From positions 23,919-87,918 of the forward strand of contig JAQXCD010000055.1 of NCBI GenBank assembly GCA_029252045.1: a DNA stretch of 64,000 nt, written 5' to 3'. This document shows positions 54,378-63,887 of the stretch, in pieces. The position numbers and the translations under genes are program-made. Within the stretch, counting starts at the first letter, position 1; each line of letters starts with the position of its first letter. Below the pieces are notes generated by a model. The model did not search any database. It was not told the origin of the DNA and saw nothing but the letters and a program-made list of their open reading frames with translations. This DNA is from Sulfitobacter sp. (lineage in GTDB: Bacteria > Pseudomonadota > Alphaproteobacteria > Rhodobacterales > Rhodobacteraceae).

Positions 54378-54928
54378 ATGAAACAGCACATTTCCCGCAA
54401 GCCCGCCCGCCGCACTGTCCTTAAGTGGACACATGCGCTGATCATCCCTTTGTTAATCTGGTTTGTGTTGGTCACGCCACAAATGGTTGTCCCTCTGGGC
54501 GGATACTGGTTTGCGCTCCACTAAAATCTCGCACTGATATTTGTGTCAATCTGCCTCCTGTGGACAGCCGACCTTATGTTGAACGGTCTGGCCTCGCGGC
54601 CCGGACCGAAACTGCGGGGATGGATGCGAAAACTGCACAGGCCTCTGCACCTGGTGATCATCTGGGGACTGTTTTTGGTTGCTGTAGGTGGGTTTCTGCT
54701 GGGCTTCACCTCGATGGTGCAGCTCAAAGCGGGCTTGTGGCTCCCCTTCGCGCCGCCCATGGGGTGGCGGCAGGCAAATGAAGTCATTGGAAAGCTGCAC
54801 ATCTACCAGTTCTATCTGCTAGGTATCGCGATCGTGGGGCACGCGGCTTTTCACATCTGGCGGCACGTCCGGCTGCGGATAACGCGCTGCGGATCATGCC
54901 CCCCAAGGCATCGCACAGGTTTCTCTAA
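54378..54928 (+). pseudogene. inactivated cytochrome b (b561-like) gene
   Basis: ATG 54378 gives a normal start with membrane helix TVLKWTHALIIPLLIWFVLV, then TAA at 54522-54524. The same frame continues NLALIFVSICLLWTADL and GKLHIYQFYLLGIAIVGHAA, then FHIWRHVRLR, carrying the expected heme-His helices. A one-base loss near 54880 is needed to read the conserved ending DNALRIM to the stop at 54926-54928. One ochre stop and one frameshift therefore break a gene of about 183 codons. A piece restarting at an internal GTG would lack the first heme helix. Confidence 0.82.
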
Positions 54929-54997
54929 CCGCCTCTTGAACTTCTGTGCCCCAAGGCGGATTGTCGGGATAAATTCGCACAGACCAAAGGCCGCCCC

Positions 54998-56107
54998 TTG
55001 TCCGACACCGATCCCGCCCCCGTTCTGCAAGAGCACCGGTTTCCCTGTGATACCTGCGGGTCCGACCTGCGCTATGACCCCGGCAGCAGTGATCTGAAAT
55101 GTGACCATTGCGGCCATGTAGAGCCGATCGGCACGGTCTGGACCAAAAGCAGCGGTATCGCCGAGCTGGACCTGAGGCGCGGGATTGCCCAGACGCTGAG
55201 CGATGCGGAAATGGAAGAAACCCGCGTCAGCCAGTGCCCCAATTGTGCGGCACAGGTCGAATTTGATGCAGATACCCAAGCCGCCGAATGCCCGTTCTGC
55301 GCAACCCCGGTGGTTGTCGATACAGGCACCCATCGCCATATCAAACCCCGCGCAGTGTTGCCTTTTGCATTGGCTGAAACAACAGCACGCGATGCCATGA
55401 AGGACTGGCTGGGCAGCCTGTGGTTTGCACCCAACGGATTGCAGGCCTATGCGCGCAAGGGACGCCAGATGGATGGCATCTATGTGCCCTACTGGACCTA
55501 TGACGCCCAGTCAGACACCCGCTATACGGGCGAACGGGGCACCGTCTATTACGAAACACAAACCGTCATGCGCGACGGCAAGCGCACCCAGGTACAGGTC
55601 GCCAAGGTCCGTTGGCGCGGTGTGTCGGGCCGTGTGGCGCGGTTCTTTGACGATGTGCTGGTGTTGGGGTCCAAGTCCCTGCCCAAGCGCTTCACAGACG
55701 CGTTGGAGCCTTGGGATCTGGCAGCGCTTGAGCCTTACACTCCCGAATACCTCGCCGGTTTTCGCGCCGAGGGGTATACCGTGACGCTGGACGAAGGCTT
55801 TACCGAGGCGCGCGCCAAGATGGACGCGATGATTGCCCGCGATATCAAATTCGGCATCGGCGGCGACCGTCAGCGCATCCATTCAATGGATGTGGACCTG
55901 AGCGATATGACCTTCAAACACATCCTGCTGCCGGTCTGGCTCGCAGCCTATAAATATCGGGGCAAGACCTACCGCTTTGTTGTGAATGGCCGCACAGGGC
56001 GCGTGCAGGGCGAGCGGCCCTATTCCGCGATCAAGATCACCTTTGCCGTCATCGCGGGCCTCATTGCCGCAGCGATCGTCGGCTACCTCTATGCGCAGAA
56101 CGGATAA
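54998..56107 (+). CDS. YdjG-like zinc-ribbon membrane protein
   Basis: 369 residues from a TTG start with AAAGG 8 nt upstream. Two zinc ribbons: CDTCGSDLRYDPGSSDLKC-xx-C (residues 17-38) and CPNCAAQVEFDADTQAAECP-x-C (80-100). The middle is a beta-rich domain with DGIYVPYWTYDAQSDTRYTG near 160, and a C-terminal membrane helix (AIKITFAVIAGLIAAAIVGY). Same order as Bacillus YdjG/YdjH-type proteins that hold an SPFH partner at the membrane. Follows the SPFH gene across the dead cytochrome gene. Confidence 0.85.
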   Translation: MSDTDPAPVLQEHRFPCDTCGSDLRYDPGSSDLKCDHCGHVEPIGTVWTKSSGIAELDLRRGIAQTLSDAEMEETRVSQCPNCAAQVEFDADTQAAECPFCATPVVVDTGTHRHIKPRAVLPFALAETTARDAMKDWLGSLWFAPNGLQAYARKGRQMDGIYVPYWTYDAQSDTRYTGERGTVYYETQTVMRDGKRTQVQVAKVRWRGVSGRVARFFDDVLVLGSKSLPKRFTDALEPWDLAALEPYTPEYLAGFRAEGYTVTLDEGFTEARAKMDAMIARDIKFGIGGDRQRIHSMDVDLSDMTFKHILLPVWLAAYKYRGKTYRFVVNGRTGRVQGERPYSAIKITFAVIAGLIAAAIVGYLYAQNG

Positions 56108-56110
56108 GAT

Positions 56111-56788
56111 ATGACACCCATCGACACCCTTTCCAAGATTCTGGAAGACCGCTATTCCTGCCGCGCCTTCCGGCCTGATGCGGTGCCGGATGCCGATATG
56201 GCCCGTATTGTGGACGCCGCGCGTCAGGTGCCATCGTGGTGCAATGCCCAGCCTTGGCAGGTGGAGATCACGCGCGGCGCCGCAACCGAACGGTTGCGTA
56301 TGGCGTTGACGGAAGCGGCCACCGCCGGCACGCCCCCTACCCCCGATCTGGAATGGCCCAGCAAATATACAGGCGCCTATGCAGAACGGCGCCGCACCTG
56401 CGGCTTCCAGCTCTATGATGCGGTCGGGATCGAGAAATCGGACCGTGCGGGCCGGATGGCCCAGATGCTGCGCAACTACGCCTTCTTTGACGCCCCCCAT
56501 GTGGCAATCATCCATTCGCCGGCCGAACTGGGCCCATATGGCGCAATGGATACGGGCGGCTTTGTGACGGCCTTTACGCTGGCAGCAACTGCGCTTGGCG
56601 TGGCGACCATTCCGCAAGCGGCGATTGCTGCTTATGCACCGCTGCTCAAGGAGCACCTTGGCATTGCCGAGGATCGTCTGATCCTCTGTGCCATATCGCT
56701 GGGATATGCGGACACAGACGCCGCCGCCAACAGCTTTCGGACCGAACGCGCTACTGCGGAAGATATCATCGGGTGGCACGACGCATGA
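56111..56788 (+). CDS. nitroreductase-family protein
   Basis: 225 residues, FMN-dependent nitroreductase fold. [20 protein letters not shown] (residues 11-30) provides the FMN phosphate-binding Arg-x-x-x-Arg region, [20 protein letters not shown] the second FMN stretch, and [20 protein letters not shown] the C-terminal helix. Reduces quinones, nitro or related compounds with NAD(P)H. Begins 3 nt after the zinc-ribbon gene and overlaps dtd by ATGA. Confidence 0.9.
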   Translation: MTPIDTLSKILEDRYSCRAFRPDAVPDADMARIVDAARQVPSWCNAQPWQVEITRGAATERLRMALTEAATAGTPPTPDLEWPSKYTGAYAERRRTCGFQLYDAVGIEKSDRAGRMAQMLRNYAFFDAPHVAIIHSPAELGPYGAMDTGGFVTAFTLAATALGVATIPQAAIAAYAPLLKEHLGIAEDRLILCAISLGYADTDAAANSFRTERATAEDIIGWHDA

Positions 56789-57228
56789 GGGCGCTGCTGC
56801 AACGAGTCACAGATGCCAGTGTGACAGTCGACGGCACCGTTATAGGTGAAATCGGCGCAGGCCTGCTGATCCTTGTATGTGCCATGCCGGAGGACACCCA
56901 AGCCACCGCCGACGCGCTCGCGCTCAAGATATCCAAGCTGCGGTTGTTCAAGGATGATGCAGGCAAGATGAACCTCAGCCTTGTGCAAACGGGCGGATCG
57001 GCGCTGGTGGTCAGCCAATTCACCCTTGCCGCCGATACCTCGCGCGGTACGCGGCCCGGATTTTCCTATGCAGCGAAACCGGATGTTGCGGAATCGTTGT
57101 ACCTGCATTTCGCAGATGCGCTGCGAGCGCTGGATATCCCTGTGCAAACAGGCCGGTTCGGCGCGGATATGTCCGTATCCCTCACCAATGACGGGCCCGT
57201 AACGATCTGGCTGGATACCGACGCCTGA
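56785..57228 (+). CDS. dtd: D-aminoacyl-tRNA deacylase
   Basis: 147 residues. [17 protein letters not shown] is the standard start. The catalytic [17 protein letters not shown] (S-Q-x-T-L, near residue 76) and cis-Gly-Pro motif [12 protein letters not shown] (near 132) are intact. Removes D-amino acids and glycine mistakenly attached to tRNA. Translationally coupled to the nitroreductase gene. Confidence 0.97.
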   Translation: MRALLQRVTDASVTVDGTVIGEIGAGLLILVCAMPEDTQATADALALKISKLRLFKDDAGKMNLSLVQTGGSALVVSQFTLAADTSRGTRPGFSYAAKPDVAESLYLHFADALRALDIPVQTGRFGADMSVSLTNDGPVTIWLDTDA

Positions 57229-57298
57229 ACCAACCCCCGAAACGCAAAATGCGGACCAACAGGCCCACATTTTCGATATTCGCACACCCCTCTCGCGC

Positions 57299-58477
57299 CT
57301 ATGGCTCGCGGAAGGCTTCCTTGGACTTGTACAGTGGCTTGAGCAGGTATTGCAGGACAGTTTTGGAGCCCGTGTGCAATTCCACACTTGCTTGCATGCC
57401 CGGACGGATTTCCAGCTCGGTTTGCCGTGCGGTCAGGTTTGATGTGTCCACCACCAACGTCACCTTGTAGTGCGGATCCCCATCGGGATCACGCGACCGC
57501 TCGTCCTTGAAGGTATCTGCGGAGATGAGTTTCACTTCGCCTTTCAGCGTCCCGAAGATGGTGTAGTCATAGGCCGATAGCTTGATCGTAGCGGACTGAC
57601 CGCGGCGCACGCCTGCGATGTTTTCTGGCTTTACGCGCGCTTCGACAAACAGCTCTTCATCCAACGGGATGATCTGCAAAATCTCTTCACCGGGGCGCAC
57701 AACGCCGCCAATGGTAGTCACGCTGAGGTTGTTCACAATGCCACGCATCGGGCTGCGCAGCAGGGTCCGGTCCAGCTGGTCGGTGCTGGCCTTGAGGTTC
57801 TGGCGCAGGGTCGACAGCTCGCGCAGCACGTCGGAGTATTCCTGCGCGCGGTACAGCTCGGTGCGTGTCACAACCTCGTCGTATTTGATCTTGGCATCGG
57901 CAAAAGCTTTGCGCGCACGGGTGGCTTCGATCAGCGAGACAATCTTGTTTTTCAGCAAACCGTCCATCAGGTCGCGTTCCCGCTGCGCCTCGACCAGCAC
58001 CTGCTTGGCACCATCCACCGACGAGACATAGTCAGACTGGCGCGCCTGCAACAAGGCGGCCTCCGATGTCAGCATCTCGGGCGTGCGGCGCGCCCACTCA
58101 TCCGGCACATCAAAGGTATACCCCCCGTCGATTTCGGCCTCCAGCCGCAGGCGGCGGATTTCAAACGCGCTGATCTGGTCTTGCAAATCATCTACCGATG
58201 ACTGGAACTGGGTGTTGTGCAGGCGGGCAAGGATATCGCCCTGCTCGACAATATCGCCCTCGCCTACTGCCAATTCGGACAGAATGCCACCTTCAAGGTT
58301 CTGGATGATCTGGGGCCGCGAGCTGGAGATCATCGAGCCTTCGGCGCGCACAATCTCGTCTACCCAAGCGAAGAAAGCCCAGATCAGGAAGACAATCACC
58401 GTCGCAGCACTCAGCCAGACCACCATAGAGGGGCCACGCAATTGACGTTCAATATGGGCATCCATTGCGATGCTCAT
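57299..58477 (-). CDS. HlyD/LapC-type type I secretion membrane-fusion protein
   Basis: 392 residues. A single N-terminal membrane helix (MVVWLSAATVIVFLIWAFFAW), then a biotinyl-lipoyl-like strand (PQIIQNLEGGILSELAVGEG, residues 59-78), a long periplasmic coiled coil (about 100-235), and the C-terminal beta barrel (LDEELFVEARVKPENIAGVR). It bridges the inner-membrane ABC exporter and outer-membrane TolC. It is the only undamaged gene of the four-gene adhesin cassette. Starts inside the ABC gene's stop (ATGA). Confidence 0.92.
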   Translation of the reverse strand: MSIAMDAHIERQLRGPSMVVWLSAATVIVFLIWAFFAWVDEIVRAEGSMISSSRPQIIQNLEGGILSELAVGEGDIVEQGDILARLHNTQFQSSVDDLQDQISAFEIRRLRLEAEIDGGYTFDVPDEWARRTPEMLTSEAALLQARQSDYVSSVDGAKQVLVEAQRERDLMDGLLKNKIVSLIEATRARKAFADAKIKYDEVVTRTELYRAQEYSDVLRELSTLRQNLKASTDQLDRTLLRSPMRGIVNNLSVTTIGGVVRPGEEILQIIPLDEELFVEARVKPENIAGVRRGQSATIKLSAYDYTIFGTLKGEVKLISADTFKDERSRDPDGDPHYKVTLVVDTSNLTARQTELEIRPGMQASVELHTGSKTVLQYLLKPLYKSKEAFREP

Positions 58478-60691
58478 GCTGCACCTCCTTTGATGGCGTG
58501 CAGATGCGCCATGACTTCTTCTTTGGGGCCGTCAATGCTCATCCGGCCATTGTGCAGAATGATGGTGCGGTTGGTCAGTGCCAAAATGGGTGCGCGGTGG
58601 GTGGCGATCACGGCCGTGCGCCCCGCCATCCATGTCTCGAGCCGCTTTACAATCGACAGTTCCAGCTTCTGGTCCAATGCGGCTGTCGGCTCGTCCAGCA
58701 AACAGATCTTGGGGTCTTGCAGCCACAGACGTGCCCAGTCGATAGACTGGCGCTCGCCGATCGACAGGCCTGCGCCTGCGTCCAAAATTTCAAGGTCCAG
58801 ACCTTTTGGGTGGTTGCGGACAAACTCACCCAGACCCGCAAATTCCAGCGACGCCATCAGGCGGTTGTCGTCGCGCTCCAACATGGTCAGGTTCAGGTTA
58901 TCGCGCAGCGTGCCCGAGAACAGGCGCACGTCCTGACCCAGATACCCGATCAGGCGGCGCAAGTCGCGCGGCTCGATCTGGGACATCTCGGTGCCGTCAA
59001 TCAACACGCGGCCCGTTGTCGGTGCCTAAAGGCCACTGAGAACTTTCAACAATGATGACTTGCCCGAGCCGTTGGCGCCCAATATTGCGACCCGCTGACC
59101 GGGCAGAATATTGATACCGGGCAGATCAAGTGTGGGCTGGCCTTCTTCCATATAGCGGAAGGTCATCGCCTTCAGCTCAAAGTTGCCCGCAAGCTGATCA
59201 CGACGCATATAGGTGCGCGATACATTGGCGTCCTGATCGGAATTAGCGATTTTTTCCAACCCGTCCAGCGCGGATTTGACATTGCCCCAACGCGCCATTG
59301 TGCCCGCCAGCTGTGTCAGCGGTGCCAGTGTGCGCGACGTCAGGATGCCAGTTGCGATGATGGAACCGACCGTAAACTGGCCCGCAAACACCAGATAGGT
59401 GCCCATAATCACAGCGGCAACATAAGTGCCCTGCTGGACCCCTTGGGACCAGAAGGTAAGCACCGATGCCAGCTTGCGCTGTTCGGAGGATTTGACCGCA
59501 GATAGCGTTGTCAATTCAGTCCACAGACGCTGAACGCGGTCTTCCCCGCGCTGGGTCTTGACGGTGTCCAGCTCGAAAATCGCTTCGTGCAGCAGGCGCG
59601 AGGATTTGGCAGTGGCACCTTGGGTTTCCTGCGTCAGGCGGATCATCCGCTTTTGCATGAAAAAGCCGGGCACAACCATCAGGATGCCGCCCAGCACCAG
59701 AACCCAAACCACGTTCCCCGCAATAGATGCAACAAGGGCAAGGAAGACAAAAATAAACGGAATGTCGGCAATGGTGCCGATGGTGGAGGCGGTGAAGAAT
59801 TCACGCACAGACCCGAATTCGCGCATGGACGAGAACAAATCAGACGGCGATTGCGGGCGTTTGTCGCTGCGCATGCCCAAGATCCGCTGCATCAGGATGC
59901 TCTGGACCGACAGTTCGATCTGGCTGCCTGCACCGTCCATCAACTGGGCGCGGGCAATCTTGATAAAGGCCTCCATCAGCAGGGCCAGCACGGCACCTGC
60001 GGCCAGCACCCAAAGGGTTGCTTCGGACTGGTGCGGGATAACACGGTCATAGACTTGCAAGGAAAACAGCGCCACAGCAACGGCCAGAAGGTTCGCCACA
60101 AACGAGCCAAGAGCCACTTCGCCCAGCTGGCGTTTGAATTTGGCAAATTGACCCCAGAACCAATGCGCGGGCTTCTCGGCGTTCTTGTGAACCTCCGCTA
60201 CCTTTTCGATGGGCATTTCTGCTTACAGGGTCAGACCCGAAAAGAACGGCACAAAATCCGTGGCCGGCACCATGGCACGGTTGTCGGGACATGTGGTGTC
60301 ATAGACCACCAGCTCGTCGCGCGAACGTCCCATGACCAGCAGCAGCTGGCCGGAGGTCATATAGACCAATGCGGGGAACTTCGGTGTGTCCAGCGTTTTG
60401 CTGCGCACCATTTCAGCTGTCAGCCCGTTGCGGCGCAGCAGCGTTGTGATGATCTGCGCTTCGTCCTGCTCGGGCGCGCCGGGCTTGAGCCTGCGGGTCA
60501 GCGCCTCGGTCAGGTCGGCCTGCGAGACGGAAGCGCCCAATACGCTGGCGTATGTCGAGATCAGCGCACCGCGCGCGCAGCTTGTCCTCGAAGGTCGATG
60601 TGTTCACCGCCTTGGGTGTTTCAGATGTTTCAGCAGGCTTCAGGCGGCCGGAGTTGCCTTTAACAATAGTAAGTGTAAATGGCTTGCTCAT
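58474..60691 (-). pseudogene. type I secretion ABC transporter (LapB-like), three lesions
   Basis: One gene of about 739 codons. It starts MSKPFTLTIVKGNSGRLKPA (60691). A frameshift in a GC-dinucleotide run near 60571-60580 separates this from the C39-like, non-catalytic N-domain (LISTYASVLGASVSQADL). TAA at 60223-60225 interrupts before AEMPIEKVAEVHKNAEK. The membrane domain and Walker A (GANGSGKSSLLKVLSGL) follow, then TAG at 59026-59028. The same frame resumes APTTGRVLIDGTEM with the ABC signature LSIGERQSIDWARL and Walker B KICLLDEPTAALD, down to 58474. The nucleotide-binding domain is cut between Walker A and the signature, so no active exporter can be made. Confidence 0.88.
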
Positions 60692-62009
60692 ATCTCGGAC
60701 CCATCTGCCAATACGCCCAAAAGCTCGGCCATAGCGATCCGCAAGCGGATTGCCTCGTATTTCAATGTCACTTCGTTTTCCTGCTGGCGGGCGAATGTCT
60801 CATAGACGCCGACAACATCCATCACCTGTCGCTGGCCCGCATCGTATTGGGCCTGAAACAGATCAAGGTTTTGCTTGGCTTGCGCAGTGAGGCTTGCGGA
60901 CTCGGCTGCCTGACGCTCTTTGGAGGCAATCTGGCCCTCGTACATGCGCAGTTTGCGGTTTGCATCCTCATTGGCCTGCGACACATAGCGTGCTGGGGCC
61001 TCTGTGGTGGCTTCAATCGCTTTGAGGCGGTCACCGGTTCCCAAGCCCAGAAGGCTATCGGTGGTCAGGCGCAACCCGAAAGTGCTCCCCTCGCCCACCG
61101 TGCCACCGTGCCACCGGCGGTCAGACCCGGCAGCTGGCCTGCGCGGTCAACCTTGGCAGCAGCAATGGCGCGAATTTTCTCGGCTTCGGCTTGTGTCACG
61201 GCCAGCGGCTGGGCAAGGCCCGCGCGCACCGGCAAAGCAGAGGTCCCGCTGACACCGCTCAGGTCCCCGATGGCCATGGCGTTCAGTTCGGCCATTGCTG
61301 TGTTTGCTGTCTCGGCTGCGGCGGATTGGCTTGCACGGATCTCAAGCAATTTCTGGCGCAGGATGTAGAGGTCCTAGCTGTCAGAGACGCCGCCCGCAAC
61401 CCGCTGCTGCATGATCCACTCGAAATGGCCGATGTCTTTGGCGCTGGCACTGGCCAGCACATGTTTCTCGCGCGCCTCGATGGCCGACACATAAAGGTCC
61501 AGACCAGTGCGCACGCGGGTGTTGGTATCTGTGGCCAGCGCGACGGCGGCGACTTCGACGTCTGCAACCGCGAATTCACGCTCGCCCTTTTTCTTGCCGT
61601 TGTCGTAGATCACCTGCTCAACGATCAGATTGGCCACAACCGAGCCGAGCGATGTCAGGCTAATGTTTGGACCAATGGAAGGGAGCCAGTTTTTGGATGC
61701 AGCGCGGGCACGCAGCTGGGCGGCGCGCAATTCGCTCTCGGCGCTGCGGGAGTTCGCGGCCAGTACGGCGGTCGCGACACGGCTGTAAGCACCGCCCGCA
61801 GGCAGCACCGAACGGCGGGCAATCAGGCCCTGAATGATTTCGCTTTCAGCGTTTATTTTTTCCGCGTGGGTTGGCTTGGCCGTAGCCGTATTTGCAGACG
61901 TCGCCTGCATTGCGACAGCATCACCTGTCCCGCCTACACCTGATAAACAACCCGCCAACGCCAATGCGCTTGTGCACATCAACGCGGTCTTTACTAGCCA
62001 CTGCGCCAT
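60688..62009 (-). pseudogene. TolC-like outer-membrane channel gene, two lesions
   Basis: Starts MAQWLVKTALMCTSALALAG with lipobox LALAGC (Cys at 21). It runs to TAG at 61374-61376 after the piece QQRVAGGVSDS; the same frame continues DLYILRQKLLEIRASQS. At 61095-61110 an 8-bp tandem duplication (CCACCGTG twice) shifts the frame. Removing one copy joins GLTAGGTVGEGSTFGLRL smoothly and the gene continues to 60688 with YEGQIASKERQAAE helices typical of TolC. The total length, about 440 codons, fits the family. Overlaps the ABC gene start by ATGA. Confidence 0.87.
61095..61110. repeat. 8-bp tandem duplication
   Basis: CCACCGTG is present twice in a row (61095-61102 and 61103-61110), followed by a partial third copy CCACCG (61111-61116). 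Eight is not a multiple of three, so the extra copy disrupts the TolC-like reading frame. It looks like replication slippage. Confidence 0.9.
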
Positions 62010-62070
62010 ATCCTGCCCTTAACGTGCCGATATTTATATTTATTATATTTATTATTTTTATTGTGTCGGG

Positions 62071-62096
62071 TGCGGCGGTGGTTTGGCCCCGCCGCA
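62071..62096 (-). terminator. hairpin between adhesin and TolC genes
   Basis: TGCGGCGG (62071-62078) pairs with CCGCCGCA (62089-62096) around a 10-nt loop, 27 nt after the adhesin stop. On the minus strand it is followed by an AT-rich tract (62030-62063, mostly TTTAT units) rather than a clean U-run. It may attenuate rather than end transcription, leaving adhesin expressed above the secretion genes. Confidence 0.5.
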
Positions 62097-62122
62097 TCCC
62101 GTTCTTTCAATGCGTTACTGCA

Positions 62123-63887
62123 TCAGATGGTGACAGGAATATCCTGATCAACCAGCAGCGTGCCTTCGGCACCCACGGCGTAGACATTGTAGGTCTCGCC
62201 ATCCACGGTCTGTGTGCCTTGCGCCACACCGCCCTGAATGGTCAGAGAGTCGTCGCTCCCGCCATGGACTGTTAGCGTGTTGGACGCAGTCGAGAGCGCC
62301 AGCAGGCTGGCCTCGTCGATGACAACGTTTGCCTGCTCTGCGAAGTCCAGATTGAGGCTCTGGATTTCGTACTCACCCAGCGCCGTGTTGCTAAGATCAA
62401 TCGAACCGGTAACAGACTGGTCATCCAGCGCCAGAAACGTGCCGGATGTATTGCGGCATCATCCGTGGAGTTGACGATCAGGTGCGAGCCGTTTGGCACG
62501 TTGGTGTCGAAATCGAAATCTGTTTCGCTACGGCGTGTGTTCAGTGTCTCGGTACCGTCCACATCAGTGATGTTCCCGTTGCTATCAACCTGCACAACAG
62601 TTGCTGTGTCAGATGTTGCAACACCGTTTTCCATCGTTGTCTCGATCGTGATGCCGCGGAAACCGCCGACAGCCTGATCAACAGAAGCGATGATTGGACC
62701 ATCTGGCGCTGTTGTATCAATTGTCAGCGTCTCGTTGATCACAGCAATGTTGCCGACGTGATCGCTTGCGGTGATCTTGATGGCAGCGTCATATTCGCCG
62801 CTGCGGATGTCACTGGCAGGTACGGTCAGAGACCAGTTGCCCGATGCGTCTACCGAAGCAGTGTAAGGCATACCGTCAAACACTACCGTCACGGTCGATC
62901 CGACCTCGACGGAACCGGCAAGGTCAATACCCGAGCCGGCTTCTGCTGCGTTCACAACATCGTCTGCACCAGCAGAGGTGCTGGCAAGGTTGAATGGAAC
63001 AACTTCGGTATCGATATCAACAGTAGCAGTTGCAGATTTGATGTTACCCGCGCGGTCCATCGCTACCAGCGAGATATCTGCTGTGTAGGTACCGGTAGCC
63101 ATCTCGCTGGCGTCGAACACTGCTGTCCAGTTGCCGGCGGCATCAATGGATGCTGTTGCAGTCTGCGTGCCCATCTTGACGATGACCGAGATGGAACCAA
63201 CTTCGGTTGTCCCTGTCACGGTCACAGCACCGTTGTGCTCGGATGCACTGATGATGTTGTCAGTTGCGATCTGGTCGGCGGCAATGCTGAGGTTATCGAC
63301 GCGTGTGTCGACCTCTACGCTGTCGGTTGCAGAGCGGCTGTTGCCGTAAGCATCTGTTGTGGTTGCAGTGATTTCAGCTGTGTAGACGCCTGCCGCAACT
63401 TCGTTTGCAGAGAAGAACGCCGACCATGTGCCGTCAGCTTTGGTCACAACGTCATGGCTCACGCCTTCCATGGTGACTGTAACTACAGCGCCTGCATCTG
63501 CTGTACCGGTCAGAACAACGCCGTCGCTGGCCTCATCCTTGTTCACAATATCGTCGCCCTCGACAGGTGTGCTGTCGATGGTCAGCAGGCCAGCTTCGGT
63601 GTCAACTTTGACCGAAGTTGTCGCCTCATCAACGTTGCCCGCTGCGTCTGTCGCTGTGGCTGTCATTGTCGCTGTGTAAGTATCTGTCGCAACGCTGCCT
63701 GCTTCGAATGTAGCAGTCCAGCTGCCAGTCGCAGAGACAACTGCGGTCACGGTTGTGCCGCCCAGTTCTACAACAACAGTCGACCCCGGCTCGGTCATGC
63801 CGGAAACGGTCAGCGCGTTGCCAACTTCGGCACCGTTGATCACACCATCGGCACCGCCCGTGGTAGATGTGATCGAGAAGTCAGAGG
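62123..63887 (-). pseudogene. Ig-like-repeat adhesin (type I secretion substrate), C-terminal part, disrupted
   Basis: Five Ig-like/Big repeats of about 95 residues, each with a D-D-x-V/I-N start, GNW or GTW, TYTA-x-I-x-A, D-x-x-GN and ending V-x-V/I-D-T. After NSTDDAA a one-base loss near 62450-62453 moves the frame. The second frame continues NTSGTFLALDDQSVTGSIDL and on to the end LLVDQDIPVTI at 62123-62125, a typical C-terminal secretion region for giant adhesins. The N-terminal bulk is not seen: the reading frame stops at the IS3 element at about 63888. No RTX nonapeptides are visible in this part. Adhesins of this type are exported by LapBCE-like machinery, which lies directly downstream. 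Confidence 0.85.

Noticed and set aside
54543..55097. Independent 184-residue membrane protein
   Set aside because: It is the rest of the cytochrome b gene after the premature stop, and its C-terminal third is out-of-frame sequence overlapping the zinc-ribbon gene.
58474..59007. Stand-alone ABC ATPase gene
   Set aside because: It is in the same frame as the upstream membrane domain across a single TAG and lacks Walker A, so it is the tail of a broken gene.
60223..60540. Stand-alone small protein with a C39-like fold
   Set aside because: The sequence is the N-terminal domain of LapB-type exporters and continues in frame into the membrane domain after one TAA.
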